Of a DNA stretch of 64,000 bases, positions 1-7,805 are shown in pieces. Below the pieces are notes generated by a model. It was not told the DNA's origin and did not search any database. It saw nothing but the letters and a program-made list of their open reading frames with translations. The stretch is from contig QBMK01000012.1 in NCBI GenBank assembly GCA_003249035.1, forward strand, positions 1 to 64,000, given 5' to 3'. The position numbers and the translations under genes were made by a program. How positions within the stretch are numbered: the stretch's first letter is position 1; each line of letters starts with the position of its first letter. Origin of the DNA: Pseudanabaena sp. (GTDB taxonomy: Bacteria > Cyanobacteriota > Cyanobacteriia > Pseudanabaenales > Pseudanabaenaceae).

Positions 1-97
1 CTAAATTTCTTTGACATTTGGCTTTGCCTAACTCTTCTTCTTTTTTACCTCTTTTTGCGCGTTGCGTAAGTCCTAAAACTATTCCTGTTGGATTGGG
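1..97. other. Window edge, no supported gene
   Basis: The minus strand can be read as a lysine-rich tail ending in a stop at the window edge, but there is no start codon with a convincing context. I see no gene here that I can support. Confidence 0.4.
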
Positions 98-331
98 TTA
101 GTCATTTTCTAGCCCTTCCCAAAGTTGAGATAGTGGAATTGTTTGACCTGTCATTGCTTCGTGCCATGCTTGGCGAAAGTCAGATATTATTTCTTCTTTA
201 GTGAAGTCTTCTTGTGATTCTGGAATCAGTACGATGATTTCTACTCGACTATTTTTGTTTTTCAGTAGTGGACTGTCTAGGGTTATTTGCCCTTGTTCGT
301 TGATAGTTGCCATTGCTTTAAGTGCTTTCAT
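98..331 (-). CDS. Small antitoxin-like protein (77 aa)
   Basis: A 77-residue acidic protein. The N-terminal half (ATINEQGQITLDSPLL) reads like the short beta-strand DNA-binding segment of cyanobacterial type II antitoxins, and the C-terminal half is helical and acidic (FRQAWHEAMTGQ). I infer an antitoxin from size, composition and position beside a VapBC-like pair. No toxin reading frame is intact in the 97 bases downstream, so it looks like an orphan or its partner lies outside the window. Family assignment is uncertain. Confidence 0.55.
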   Translation of the reverse strand: MKALKAMATINEQGQITLDSPLLKNKNSRVEIIVLIPESQEDFTKEEIISDFRQAWHEAMTGQTIPLSQLWEGLEND

Positions 332-355
332 GGTTTTATTCCTTAGTTAGAAGTT

Positions 356-500
356 TTAGTAGATTGTGATTGTTGTGTATTCTGGTTCTGTTAGTTCAAA
401 TTCTGGATCAATGATTTTTACTTCGTCATAGGTGAGTTGATAGAATTTGTAAACTAAATTATTAATCGCCTTTTCTAATTCGCTCGTATCGGCATAAGTT
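356..500 (-). pseudogene. Orphan tail of a type IIG restriction-modification gene (copy A)
   Basis: The minus strand reads ADTSELEKAINNLVYKFYQL and continues about 25 residues to a TAA at 356-358. This matches the C-terminus of the protein at 1761-2675 (ADTSKLENAIDTLVYQLY). A TGA lies just upstream in the same frame and no start codon serves it, so it is a detached gene tail wedged between two toxin-antitoxin genes. The homology was read directly from the translations; the insertion history is inference. Confidence 0.7.
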
Positions 501-508
501 CATCAAGT

Positions 509-919
509 TTATCTCAGCAAGGCTATAAATCCTGCTTGTTCAAAATGTTTGTCATAGGCGATCGCTTCTAATATATTTTGTTGCTGCATGATTTGAAATG
601 ATGTGCAATCTGTATGACTCCAAGCTTGATCGAGACGTTGATCGTATAGCTCAAGAGCATTTTGAAATAGTGCGTCAGTCTGCAAAAACACTTCGATTTC
701 AGGATTTGTAAAGGCGTGTTTGATAAATCTAACGGCTTTTTGTCGATAGGATTTACCTTTGCTAGAGAAGGCGTTGAGTAGTTCAGTAAATACCATTTCA
801 CTGGTAACTATGGGCGTTGAGATTAAGGTGACAGATATTTGTCGAGCTTTTTGATGTAGGTCATCGTCGGGGTTGAGTAGGGCGATCCAATAGCCTGTAT
901 CTGCAAATACTTTTTTCAT
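509..919 (-). CDS. PIN-domain toxin, VapC-like ribonuclease
   Basis: A 136-residue PIN-domain protein. The family's metal-binding acidic residues are visible as D7 (FADTGYW), E46 (VFTELLNAF), D104 (SHTDCTSF) and D123 (AYDKHF), spaced as in VapC toxins, which cut tRNA or rRNA when freed from their antitoxin. Its ATG overlaps the stop of the upstream antitoxin gene (916-1188) in an ATGA junction at 916-919, the usual antitoxin-then-toxin order with translational coupling. All four acidic positions are present, so it may be active. The RNA target cannot be read from the sequence. Confidence 0.85.
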   Translation of the reverse strand: MKKVFADTGYWIALLNPDDDLHQKARQISVTLISTPIVTSEMVFTELLNAFSSKGKSYRQKAVRFIKHAFTNPEIEVFLQTDALFQNALELYDQRLDQAWSHTDCTSFQIMQQQNILEAIAYDKHFEQAGFIALLR

Positions 920-1188
920 GCTTGTTCTTTGGGTGTGCCGTATAGATAATGATCTAGATTTTTGGCAAGGTCTTTGGGAATATTTGTTTCTGTTGGTGTT
1001 TCAGAATTGACTTGATCGATAAAACTCAAAAAATCTGGAATATTAGATTCTTTAGTTTTTTGAATGGATTCTTGTTTGGGAATTTCATTGGTTCGGGTTT
1101 TGATGAATAAAAAGAAATTCAAGACTTCGCGCACCAGAAAATCGGGCGCTTGATCGAGTTCACGGATTAGTTGTTCTTTGTCAGACAT
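916..1188 (-). CDS. Antitoxin partner of the PIN toxin (DUF2281-like)
   Basis: A 90-residue protein starting MSDKEQLIRELDQAPDFLVR, a pattern common in small cyanobacterial antitoxins (DUF2281-like) that precede PIN toxins. The N-terminal part is helical; the middle is polar and probably disordered (PKQESIQKTKESNIPDF), as expected for a protease-sensitive antitoxin; the tail ends HYLYGTPKEQA. It overlaps the toxin start by 4 nt. In such pairs the complex usually represses its own promoter; no operator is evident here. Confidence 0.75.
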   Translation of the reverse strand: MSDKEQLIRELDQAPDFLVREVLNFFLFIKTRTNEIPKQESIQKTKESNIPDFLSFIDQVNSETPTETNIPKDLAKNLDHYLYGTPKEQA

Positions 1189-1241
1189 GGTATTTACTCT
1201 TATTATCTTTATTGTTTATCGAACTTTTGATTTTATTTGTA

Positions 1242-1400
1242 TTACAGGCCATACTCAATTGTAATTGCTGTGTATTCTTGTTCTGTTAGTTCAAATTCTG
1301 TATTGATCGCTTTTACTTCGTCCTAGGTGAGTTGATAGAGTTTGTAAACTAAGTGATCGCACTCCTTTTCTAATTCACTCGTATCAGCAAGGCGATCGCT
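1242..1400 (-). pseudogene. Orphan tail of a type IIG restriction-modification gene (copy B)
   Basis: The minus strand reads ISDRLADTSELEKECDHL, then LVYKLYQLT, an in-frame TAG, and a further 25 or so residues to a TAA at 1242-1244. It is closely related to copy A (356-500) and more distantly to the tail of the 1761-2675 gene. The internal stop and lack of a start mark it as decayed. It lies directly upstream of the PIN-toxin antitoxin gene. Confidence 0.7.
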
Positions 1401-1448
1401 AATAGACTTCATTGTGAGTAACGATATCAAGTAAAACTAGCTCTCTCA

Positions 1449-1670
1449 TTAGTCTTCTGCCAAAGTTGCTTGTAGTTCAGAAATGATTTCTTCTATGGGT
1501 TGAGGTTTTAGCTCTCCACGATGAAAGGTAGCGATCGCTTCTTTGGCATCTTGAGCAATTTCCTCTCGACGGGCTTCAATCATTTGATTCTTAACGATTT
1601 CTAAGAGCATTTCTCTTTGCTCAATTGAAAGTTGATTAACTGTTAAAATTGCTTCTTCAAATGTAACCAT
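1449..1670 (-). CDS. Small helical antitoxin-like protein (73 aa)
   Basis: A 73-residue, almost entirely helical and acidic protein starting MVTFEEAILTVNQLSIEQRE. I place the start at the ATG at 1668-1670 rather than 14 codons upstream because an AGGAG ribosome-binding site lies 7-8 bases before it. Proteins of this size and pattern are common in cyanobacteria next to RelE or PIN toxins; here no toxin frame follows, and the space downstream holds the truncated restriction gene. The antitoxin role is inference. Confidence 0.6.
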   Translation of the reverse strand: MVTFEEAILTVNQLSIEQREMLLEIVKNQMIEARREEIAQDAKEAIATFHRGELKPQPIEEIISELQATLAED

Positions 1671-1760
1671 TTTAGATCTCCTAATAAGTTTAAATGTCTT
1701 GATTATAGTCAAATCTCAAGAGTTCTGTTCTTTTTCCTTTTGCCTTTCTACTTTTACTTG

Positions 1761-2790
1761 TCACCTCTCTTCTTCCACTATTTTAATCTCTTCTTCAGTC
1801 AACCCATAAAGTTGATAAACTAAAGTGTCGATCGCATTTTCTAATTTGCTAGTATCAGCATGGCGATCGCATTTTTTAGCATCAAGGCATTTCTGCACAA
1901 GTTTTTCTATCTCTGTACATTGAGGATTGGGCGCATTAGGAATAGGAATTTGTTTCATATAATCACTAAATGCTCTTAAATATCCTCCTCGAATAGAGTT
2001 TGTTATCATTGCGTAAAACCACTCAATTAATTGAGAGTTTAAAGGCCCACAAAGCCATGTTTCATCTATTGGAATGAAATAACAAGTATTTCCTGAATAA
2101 AAGCCCAGAGTATCAATTGCAAAACTTTGATGTTCGTAAATATCTGGATAAATAATTTTAGGTTGTTCAAATTCTTGATAAATACCTTCTTGTGGTTGTT
2201 GCAATTCATACCAAGGATGTGAGTTGATAGTGGCACGAGATGAAAGTGCAATACGATATTGTTCTAAGTACTTTCGTATTGCTGGATACCTATCAATCGA
2301 GAATCCACGCTTTGCAAATATAATATATTGTTCTGCGAAATCTACACTCCATCGTTTTACATCTTTACCTCTTAAAAATGGTTTGATTACTTCTACAGAT
2401 GCAGGATCTTCAGCGATAAAATCATCTCGTTGCTTTTTGCTTATAACAAAAACCTCATTCAATCCAGTTTTAACACCCATGTATATTTTATTATTTACAT
2501 ATTCTCCCAATGGCGTGCCAGCACTGCGTAATTTCGCGAGTAAGTCTAAAACTTCCGCCGACTCTAACCGCCAGCCATCCGCCTGTAATTCACTTTGGGA
2601 AATTGTCAAACCATTAGATTCTAATACCGTTGCAAACTGGTCAATATCTTGTTTTTTCGTTGAATCCCATGACAAAGCATGTACTTGATTATTTTTAGAT
2701 TTGGCTTTACTTAAAGTGATGATACTTGGATAGGCTATAGCTTCCTCAAAAACAGGATAATCACCAAAATCAATTAAGTTATGAATAATA
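1761..2790 (-). pseudogene. Truncated type IIG restriction-modification protein (TaqI-like specificity domain)
   Basis: This frame holds the C-terminal target-recognition region of an Eco57I/TaqI-like restriction-methyltransferase. Visible features are SAGTPLGEYVNNKIYMGVKT, PFLRGKDVKRW, QPKIIYPDI, CGPLNSQLIEWFY and the tail LYGLTEEEIKIVEEE. Translation can start at the ATG at 2673-2675 (304 aa), but the frame runs open upstream without a start (IIHNLIDFGDYPVFEEAIAY) to 2790, where a 135-bp inverted-repeat element interrupts it. Full-length relatives have a methylase domain with an NPPY motif, absent here. It is therefore a fragment; the domain could still bind DNA but is unlikely to work as an enzyme. 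Confidence 0.8.
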
Positions 2791-2925
2791 GACCTGTTGG
2801 GTAATAAGCTCTAAAAACCCCAAAAGTTAGTCTGGGTAAGGGCTCCAAGGATTTTAGGATAAAATCCTTGGAGCCCTCTCTAGGCAACGGTTTTAGCGAT
2901 TTTAATTTTTATTACCCAACAGGTC
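2791..2925. mobile_element. 135-bp MITE-like element with 17-bp terminal inverted repeats
   Basis: The ends are exact inverted repeats: GACCTGTTGGGTAATAA at 2791-2807 and its complement at 2909-2925. A TA flanks each side (2789-2790 and 2926-2927), as expected from TA target duplication by IS630/Tc1-type transposases. The interior has no reading frame but contains a perfect 17-bp hairpin with a GGA loop (2841-2877). It interrupts the restriction-gene frame ending at 2790. No transposase for it is visible in the window. Confidence 0.75.
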
Positions 2926-2992
2926 TAATGCTTCTCTTGGCTGTAGCTGGTTTCCCGACATGAAAATTTACTTACAAGGATAGACCTAAGAT

Positions 2993-4354
2993 TTATAGAA
3001 TAGCTGATAAAGTCATTTTAATACCGCCAGCAGGGGCAAGTGTCACTCCTCGGCGTTGTGGCTTAACTGGTTTGCGATCGCTTAACTCCAAATCATAATT
3101 CAAGAGAATTGTTGCCAAAACGATCTTCATCTCAAATTGGGCCAATGCCTCACCCACACAGCGCCGCACACCGCCGCCAAATGGCATAAACTCATAGGGA
3201 GAAAATTGGCGATCGAGAAACCGCTCAGGCTTGAATTGCTCGGCATCAGGATACAATTCTTCCCGATGATGTAAGAGATAGATGCAACCAACCACAATTG
3301 TATTTGACTCTAGTTTGTACCCCAATAGTTCTACAGGCTCTACTACAACTCTAGGAAAAGTCAGCATCGCCACAGGATGAATCCGCAAAGTTTCATTACA
3401 AACTGCGGTTAGATATGGCAATCGAAAGATGCCCATCCAATCCATTTGATCGGCTACACTTTTTAACTCTTTGAGAAGTTTCTCTTTAACTTCTGGCAAA
3501 CTGTGAATCCAATACAAAGCCCAAGACATCGCTGTTGCAGTAGTTTCATGTCCAGCAATCAACAAAGCAAGAAGTTCATCATGGACTTCAACATCCGTCA
3601 TTCCATTCCCTTCCTCATCGATCGCCGACAATAGCATCGTGAGAATATCAGTACGACTTGGATCGTGGGTGGTGCGTCGTTCAGTTATTTCCGCATAGAT
3701 TAATTGATCTATTTGTTGCTTCTGACGGACAAAATTGCCCCAAGGACTCCAAGCGCCCAGATCTTTTTGCAGCGAGGGGAAAAATAGGGCTGCCGAGGTG
3801 AATGGGGAATTAAAGAGTTCCGTCATTTTGCTCATCAGCATTTTAAGTTGCTGACACCGATCGCCTTCATATAGACCAAATACTGCTTGCAAGATAATTT
3901 GTAGCGAAATATCCTGCATGGCATCGCGGACGAGAAAGCTGCTATTTATGGTTTTATTGGCATATAGATTTTTGAAGGCTTTGGTGGTTAATTCAAAAAT
4001 CAACTGCCCATAATTTTGCATTCGTGAGCCATGAAAGGCAGGCATTACCAGTTGTCGCCGTTTTTTGTGCTGATCGCCATCTAGCATCATCACCGATGCA
4101 TCGCCCAATATGGGCTTTAAAATCCCATTCAATTCCCCAGGTGCACTAAATTGCTTACGATCGTTAGTCAATATCTGCTGAATAGCTTGAGGTTCGTTCA
4201 CAAAGACTAAATCGTTGCCAAAGCCAATTATCTTGGCTGTAAAAATATCTGGATATTTTCGCGCCGCCGTCTCCATATACCCCACAGGATCGGCGACCCA
4301 TTGAATTTGTTGTAATAACGACATGGTCTCGATTTGGTTAATTGCTGTGTGCAT
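2993..4354 (-). CDS. Cytochrome P450, CYP110-like
   Basis: A 453-residue P450, full length for a soluble bacterial enzyme. The I-helix oxygen-activation motif AGHETT is at 267-272, the ExxR motif ETLR at 321-324, and the haem-ligand loop FGGGVRRCVGEALA places the cysteine at residue 399. The opening (GYMETAARKYPDIFTAKI) and overall pattern resemble the cyanobacterial CYP110 family, associated with oxidation of fatty acids or terpenoid-like lipids. The substrate is unknown. It needs an external ferredoxin and reductase, not present nearby. It stands alone on the minus strand. ATG11 (MSLLQQIQW) is a possible alternative start. Confidence 0.92.
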   Translation of the reverse strand: MHTAINQIETMSLLQQIQWVADPVGYMETAARKYPDIFTAKIIGFGNDLVFVNEPQAIQQILTNDRKQFSAPGELNGILKPILGDASVMMLDGDQHKKRRQLVMPAFHGSRMQNYGQLIFELTTKAFKNLYANKTINSSFLVRDAMQDISLQIILQAVFGLYEGDRCQQLKMLMSKMTELFNSPFTSAALFFPSLQKDLGAWSPWGNFVRQKQQIDQLIYAEITERRTTHDPSRTDILTMLLSAIDEEGNGMTDVEVHDELLALLIAGHETTATAMSWALYWIHSLPEVKEKLLKELKSVADQMDWMGIFRLPYLTAVCNETLRIHPVAMLTFPRVVVEPVELLGYKLESNTIVVGCIYLLHHREELYPDAEQFKPERFLDRQFSPYEFMPFGGGVRRCVGEALAQFEMKIVLATILLNYDLELSDRKPVKPQRRGVTLAPAGGIKMTLSAIL

Positions 4355-4562
4355 TTACATTCGCTGTATTTCAGTTTGTTTCTATTTTATAGTAACCATC
4401 GGCTTTGTTGCTTGAATAAAAAGAGGACAAAGGATTGAGGATATTCGGATAGATAATTAACGAACAATTGAGCAGGAGAGGAGCGTATGCCACTTTTGTA
4501 AAAAGCGAGTAAAAGGATGGGAAACAGAATAATTGAGAGACCAGTAAAAGCATGACACTATC

Positions 4563-5687
4563 CTAGTAGAGTTCATATTTCATTAATTGACATGGTAATG
4601 TGCCATTTAATACAGCAGTTCGTTCCGCACATTTCAAACCAATCGTTTGAGATAGTTGCTTATTGCCACTAAGGACAAAAGCTGTCCATCCCTTAAATCT
4701 CTGTTTGAGAACATTCCCTAATTGTTTATAGAAAGCGCCTAAGTCGCTATCTCTACCTAATCTTTCTCCATAGGGAGGATTGCAGAAGAGAACTCCACTG
4801 TCAGCAGGTGCGACAACTTCTGCAAGATCTAATGCCGAGAAATAGACATGATTGGATAGACCGCAGTTTTTCGCGTTGATAATTGCTTGACCTACGACTT
4901 CAGGATTGCGATCGCTACCCCATATTGGTGCAGGTAAAGCATCTAAGCGGTTATCATCCGCTTCTTGAATTAGTCGAGCTAAAAGCTCTTGATCGAAATC
5001 TAGCCAAGTCTCAAATCCAAAACTATCGCGAAACATTCCTGGCGCAATATTCAGCGCTTTTAAACTTGCTTCTAATGGCAAAGTTCCCGAACCACAGAGG
5101 GGATCGTAAAACATTTGGTCTGGTTGCCAACCTGACATTTGGATTAGAGCCGCAGCGAGAGATTCTTTTAGAGGTGCAGCGCCTACGGCGGGGCGATAGC
5201 CTCGACGGTGCAAACTATTGCCAGAACTATCTAAACTAACGGTACAGCCGTTATCATCAATATGCACCCCAATTCTCACATCAGCTTCCTGCACATCCAC
5301 ATCCGATCGCTCACCAAATTTTTCCTTTTGCTGATCGACGATCGCATTTTTGACTTGCAAGGCGGAGAAATGAGTATGATTGAGATGATCGTTTTTGCCA
5401 GTGGCATTAACGGCTAAGGTCATTTCAGGGGTGAGAAATTCTGACCAGTCGATCGCTTTAATTCCTTTATAAAGATCGTCAGCATCGAGGCAATCAAACT
5501 GATCAATGTGCATTAAGATCCGAAATGGCAATCGCGCCCAAAGATTAACTCGATAGAGCAAAGTGCGATCGCCTTCAAAGCTAACTCCACAAAATCCTGC
5601 TTCAACAGAATGTGCGCCGAGCTGTTCTAATTCTTGTGCAGCGAGTGCTTCTAAGCCTCTCGCCACAGTTGCAAAATATTGATTCAT
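4563..5687 (-). CDS. THUMP-domain class I RNA methyltransferase (RlmL N-half/YpsC-like)
   Basis: A 374-residue SAM-dependent RNA methyltransferase. The N-terminal part (ATVARGLEALAAQELEQLGA) and a THUMP region to about residue 155 bind RNA. The catalytic domain shows DPLCGSGT (195-202) and NPPYGERLG (303-311), the signature of guanine-N2 methyltransferases of the UPF0020 group. By family it probably methylates a 23S rRNA guanine. The length matches stand-alone cyanobacterial and Bacillus YpsC-type proteins, not the two-domain E. coli RlmKL. Its stop lies 209 bp from the P450 start. Confidence 0.9.
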   Translation of the reverse strand: MNQYFATVARGLEALAAQELEQLGAHSVEAGFCGVSFEGDRTLLYRVNLWARLPFRILMHIDQFDCLDADDLYKGIKAIDWSEFLTPEMTLAVNATGKNDHLNHTHFSALQVKNAIVDQQKEKFGERSDVDVQEADVRIGVHIDDNGCTVSLDSSGNSLHRRGYRPAVGAAPLKESLAAALIQMSGWQPDQMFYDPLCGSGTLPLEASLKALNIAPGMFRDSFGFETWLDFDQELLARLIQEADDNRLDALPAPIWGSDRNPEVVGQAIINAKNCGLSNHVYFSALDLAEVVAPADSGVLFCNPPYGERLGRDSDLGAFYKQLGNVLKQRFKGWTAFVLSGNKQLSQTIGLKCAERTAVLNGTLPCQLMKYELY

Positions 5688-5699
5688 TTTTAAAACCTA

Positions 5700-5736
5700 A
5701 AATAGAGTTGCGGCGCAAAGCGCCGCAACTCTATTT
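5700..5736. terminator. Perfect 17-bp hairpin, AAA loop, between methyltransferase gene and tRNA
   Basis: Arms 5700-5716 and 5720-5736 are fully complementary around a three-base loop, with the GC-rich apex CGGCGC-AAA-GCGCCG. It lies between the tRNA-Arg 3' end and the methyltransferase ATG, so it could end tRNA transcription. It belongs to the three-nucleotide-loop hairpin set of this window. Confidence 0.6.
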
Positions 5737-5743
5737 CTAAAAA

Positions 5744-5817
5744 CAGGCTAGGATGGACTCTAACCATCGACCGATCGCTTAGAAGGCGATTGCTCTATAC
5801 AACTGAGCTACTAGCCC
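5744..5817 (-). tRNA. tRNA-Arg (anticodon UCU)
   Basis: The minus strand folds into a complete cloverleaf. The acceptor stem GGGCTAG pairs with CTAGCCT (first pair a G-T wobble), discriminator G. The D arm contains TAGCTCAGTTG, the anticodon stem-loop is TCGC-CTTCTAA-GCGA with anticodon TCT, and the T arm is GATGG-TTAGAGT-CCATC. No CCA is encoded. It would read AGA (and AGG) arginine codons. Confidence 0.93.
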
Positions 5818-5911
5818 AAACAATTTCACGGTTTATTATACTACAACAAAAGTTATGGTTTTAGCAATTTGTTGTGAATTGCCGATCTCAGGCTTTTATT
5901 GTAAGCAGCCC

Positions 5912-5946
5912 AAAAAGAGAGGTTCGCTTAGCGAACCTCTCTTTTT
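5912..5946. terminator. Bidirectional terminator hairpin, TTA loop
   Basis: Perfect 16-bp arms (5912-5927 and 5931-5946) around TTA, with A-tract and T-tract on the two sides, so it can act in both orientations. It separates the tRNA promoter side from the TPR gene. Confidence 0.7.
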
Positions 5947-6051
5947 GAGGCGTTTGTTAAAAATTACTTTTTAAACTGCCTAAACAAATTGCTGAGATGT
6001 AATGATGTAAAAGCTCTATTAATAAAATTAATTAAAGTTTAGTAAATACCT

Positions 6052-6570
6052 ATGGATAGTACATTAGCGATCGCATACCTTGGGGCCTTAGTTGTGCTAC
6101 TAGCTGGGGTTAGCTGGTTAGTTATCCGCCAGATTTTGAAAGCACGTAGTTTAGAAAACGTAATTTCTGACCTACAGCCTAAGCTCCAAAAGGAAAAAGG
6201 CACACCTGAGGACTATTACCAACTTGGTAGTGTCTATTTGCGAAAAAAGCTCTACGCCCAAGCAATTACCCTGTTTAATAAGGCGCTGAAAGAAGGCGGA
6301 GAAAATAATGCCGAAGTTTACAATGCACTAGGATTTTCCTATTTCTCCCAAGAGCAATTTGATTTGGCGATCAAACATTATAAAGAGGCGATCGCTTTAC
6401 AAGATGGCTATGTGACTGCCATTAATAATCTTGGTCATGCCTACGAAAAGAAAAAGTTGCTACCTCAAGCAATCGAGATGTATGAGCAAGTGCAAAAGCT
6501 GGATGAAAAAAATGAAACCGCCAAGCGCCGCTTAACTTCTTTGAGAAAACAAGTAGTACCAACAGCATAA
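6052..6570 (+). CDS. Membrane-anchored tetratricopeptide-repeat protein
   Basis: A 172-residue protein with one N-terminal membrane helix (about residues 5-27, AIAYLGALVVLLAGVSWLVI) followed by about three TPR units (roughly 53-155; EDYYQLGSVYLRKKLYAQAI, AEVYNALGFSYFSQEQFDLA, VTAINNLGHAYEKKKLLPQA). TPR arrays mediate protein contacts; conserved cyanobacterial proteins of this build are anchored with the TPR domain facing the cytoplasm or lumen. The partner is not identifiable. It is monocistronic, closed by the terminator at 6591-6619. Confidence 0.85.
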   Translation: MDSTLAIAYLGALVVLLAGVSWLVIRQILKARSLENVISDLQPKLQKEKGTPEDYYQLGSVYLRKKLYAQAITLFNKALKEGGENNAEVYNALGFSYFSQEQFDLAIKHYKEAIALQDGYVTAINNLGHAYEKKKLLPQAIEMYEQVQKLDEKNETAKRRLTSLRKQVVPTA

Positions 6571-6590
6571 AAAACGCATAAAAAACGCAT

Positions 6591-6619
6591 AAAAAAGGGA
6601 CGCTAAGCGTCCCTTTTTT
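6591..6619. terminator. Convergent terminator shared by TPR gene and mnmA
   Basis: Arms AAAAAAGGGACGC and GCGTCCCTTTTTT (6591-6603, 6607-6619) enclose TAA. The right arm overlaps the mnmA stop codon region at 6618, so the hairpin can end both converging transcripts. Just upstream, the motif AAAACGCAT occurs in short direct repeats. Confidence 0.85.
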
Positions 6620-7724
6620 ATTGCTTGGATTCGATTAGTCCGCCGCCAAGTAACAAGTCATCGCGATAAAAAACCGCCGCTTGACCAGGGGCGATACTAA
6701 ATTGTGGCTCATCAAAAACAATCCTTGCGCGATCGCCTTCGAGGGGAATTATGGTCGCAGGAGCTGGCACAGTTCGATAGCGCACTTGCACTTCAGCTTG
6801 AAATGGCATGTCAGTAGGAGCAAGTGACACCCAGTTAACTTGATTGATTGTACATTCATTGTCGTGGGCTTCCGAGCGATCGCCAAGGACGACTTCATTC
6901 TTGATGGGATCAAGAGCAACTACATACAGAGGAGTTGCCGCCGCTACGCCCAAACCTTTGCGTTGACCGATAGTGTAGTGATAAGTGCCATCATGCTCAC
7001 CCAAGACATTGCCCTGCGTATCCACAATTTTGCCTTGAATAGGCGCTAGATATTTATCCAGAAAGGCTTTCATAGAGCCATTGGCTTCGACTAGACATAA
7101 ATCCATGCTTTCAGGCTTTTCGGCGGTGGCTAAGCCAAACTCGGCGGCGATTTTGCGAGTTTCGACTTTAGTTGTATTTCCCAACGGAAAAATGCAGCAG
7201 CTTAATTCTTCTTGCCCGACTTCATAGAGAAAATAGGACTGATCCTTTGTATCATCAACGGCGCGACGCAACTCATAGCGTCCCGAGTCAGGATTAAAGT
7301 TGAGCTTGGCATAATGCCCCGTCGCAATTTTATTGATCCCCAACTTTTCACGGGCATAGGTCATCATTGGTGCAAACTTTACAGCTTTATTGCAGCGCGA
7401 ACAGGGCAGAGGGGTATAGCCTGCTGCATAGCCTGTGACCAGATAGTTGATAATGCTTTGCTCAAAGACATCACGACTATCAACAATTTCGTGATGAAGC
7501 CCTAATTCCTCGCATAGTCGCACGGCATCGACCATTCCCTCAGAGCAGCATTGTCCCTTGCCACGCATTAACCACAGCGTCAAACCCGTGACATCGTAAC
7601 CTGCCCAATGCAGTAGGGCAGCCGCCACGGAGCTATCTACTCCGCCTGACAAGCCGACAACGACTTTTTCTGCTATTGCAGGCTTAGTATCTAGTTTTCT
7701 TTCGATGATTTCTACGTTTGACAT
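6618..7724 (-). CDS. mnmA: tRNA-specific 2-thiouridylase MnmA
   Basis: A 368-residue enzyme that thiolates U34 at C2 in tRNA for Lys, Glu and Gln, using sulfur relayed from a cysteine desulfurase. The ATP-pyrophosphatase P-loop SGGVDSS is near the N-terminus (32-38 when counted from an upstream TTG). Two cysteines match the family's catalytic pair: PCSRCN and DLCLVE. The C-terminal PGQAAVFY segment is typical. I choose the ATG at 7722-7724, since the longer frame would start at a TTG. It stands alone between convergent hairpins. Confidence 0.95.
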   Translation of the reverse strand: MSNVEIIERKLDTKPAIAEKVVVGLSGGVDSSVAAALLHWAGYDVTGLTLWLMRGKGQCCSEGMVDAVRLCEELGLHHEIVDSRDVFEQSIINYLVTGYAAGYTPLPCSRCNKAVKFAPMMTYAREKLGINKIATGHYAKLNFNPDSGRYELRRAVDDTKDQSYFLYEVGQEELSCCIFPLGNTTKVETRKIAAEFGLATAEKPESMDLCLVEANGSMKAFLDKYLAPIQGKIVDTQGNVLGEHDGTYHYTIGQRKGLGVAAATPLYVVALDPIKNEVVLGDRSEAHDNECTINQVNWVSLAPTDMPFQAEVQVRYRTVPAPATIIPLEGDRARIVFDEPQFSIAPGQAAVFYRDDLLLGGGLIESKQ

Positions 7725-7772
7725 TTGCTGCGATCGAACCAATCAAATTAAATTGTATCGTAAAACCTCAAA

Positions 7773-7805
7773 GATGAAAGGCGGCGCGAAGCGCCGCCTT
7801 TCATC
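7773..7805. terminator. Perfect 15-bp hairpin, GAA loop
   Basis: Arms 7773-7787 and 7791-7805 are fully complementary, apex GGCGGCGC-GAA-GCGCCGCC. The right arm runs into the cbiA stop codon at 7804-7806. Likely terminator of cbiA; same hairpin set as the one at 5700. Confidence 0.65.

Noticed and set aside
4371-4553. 60-residue frame on the minus strand between the P450 and methyltransferase genes
   Set aside because: Cys/Leu/Tyr-rich composition, no ribosome-binding site, no recognisable pattern; probably chance.
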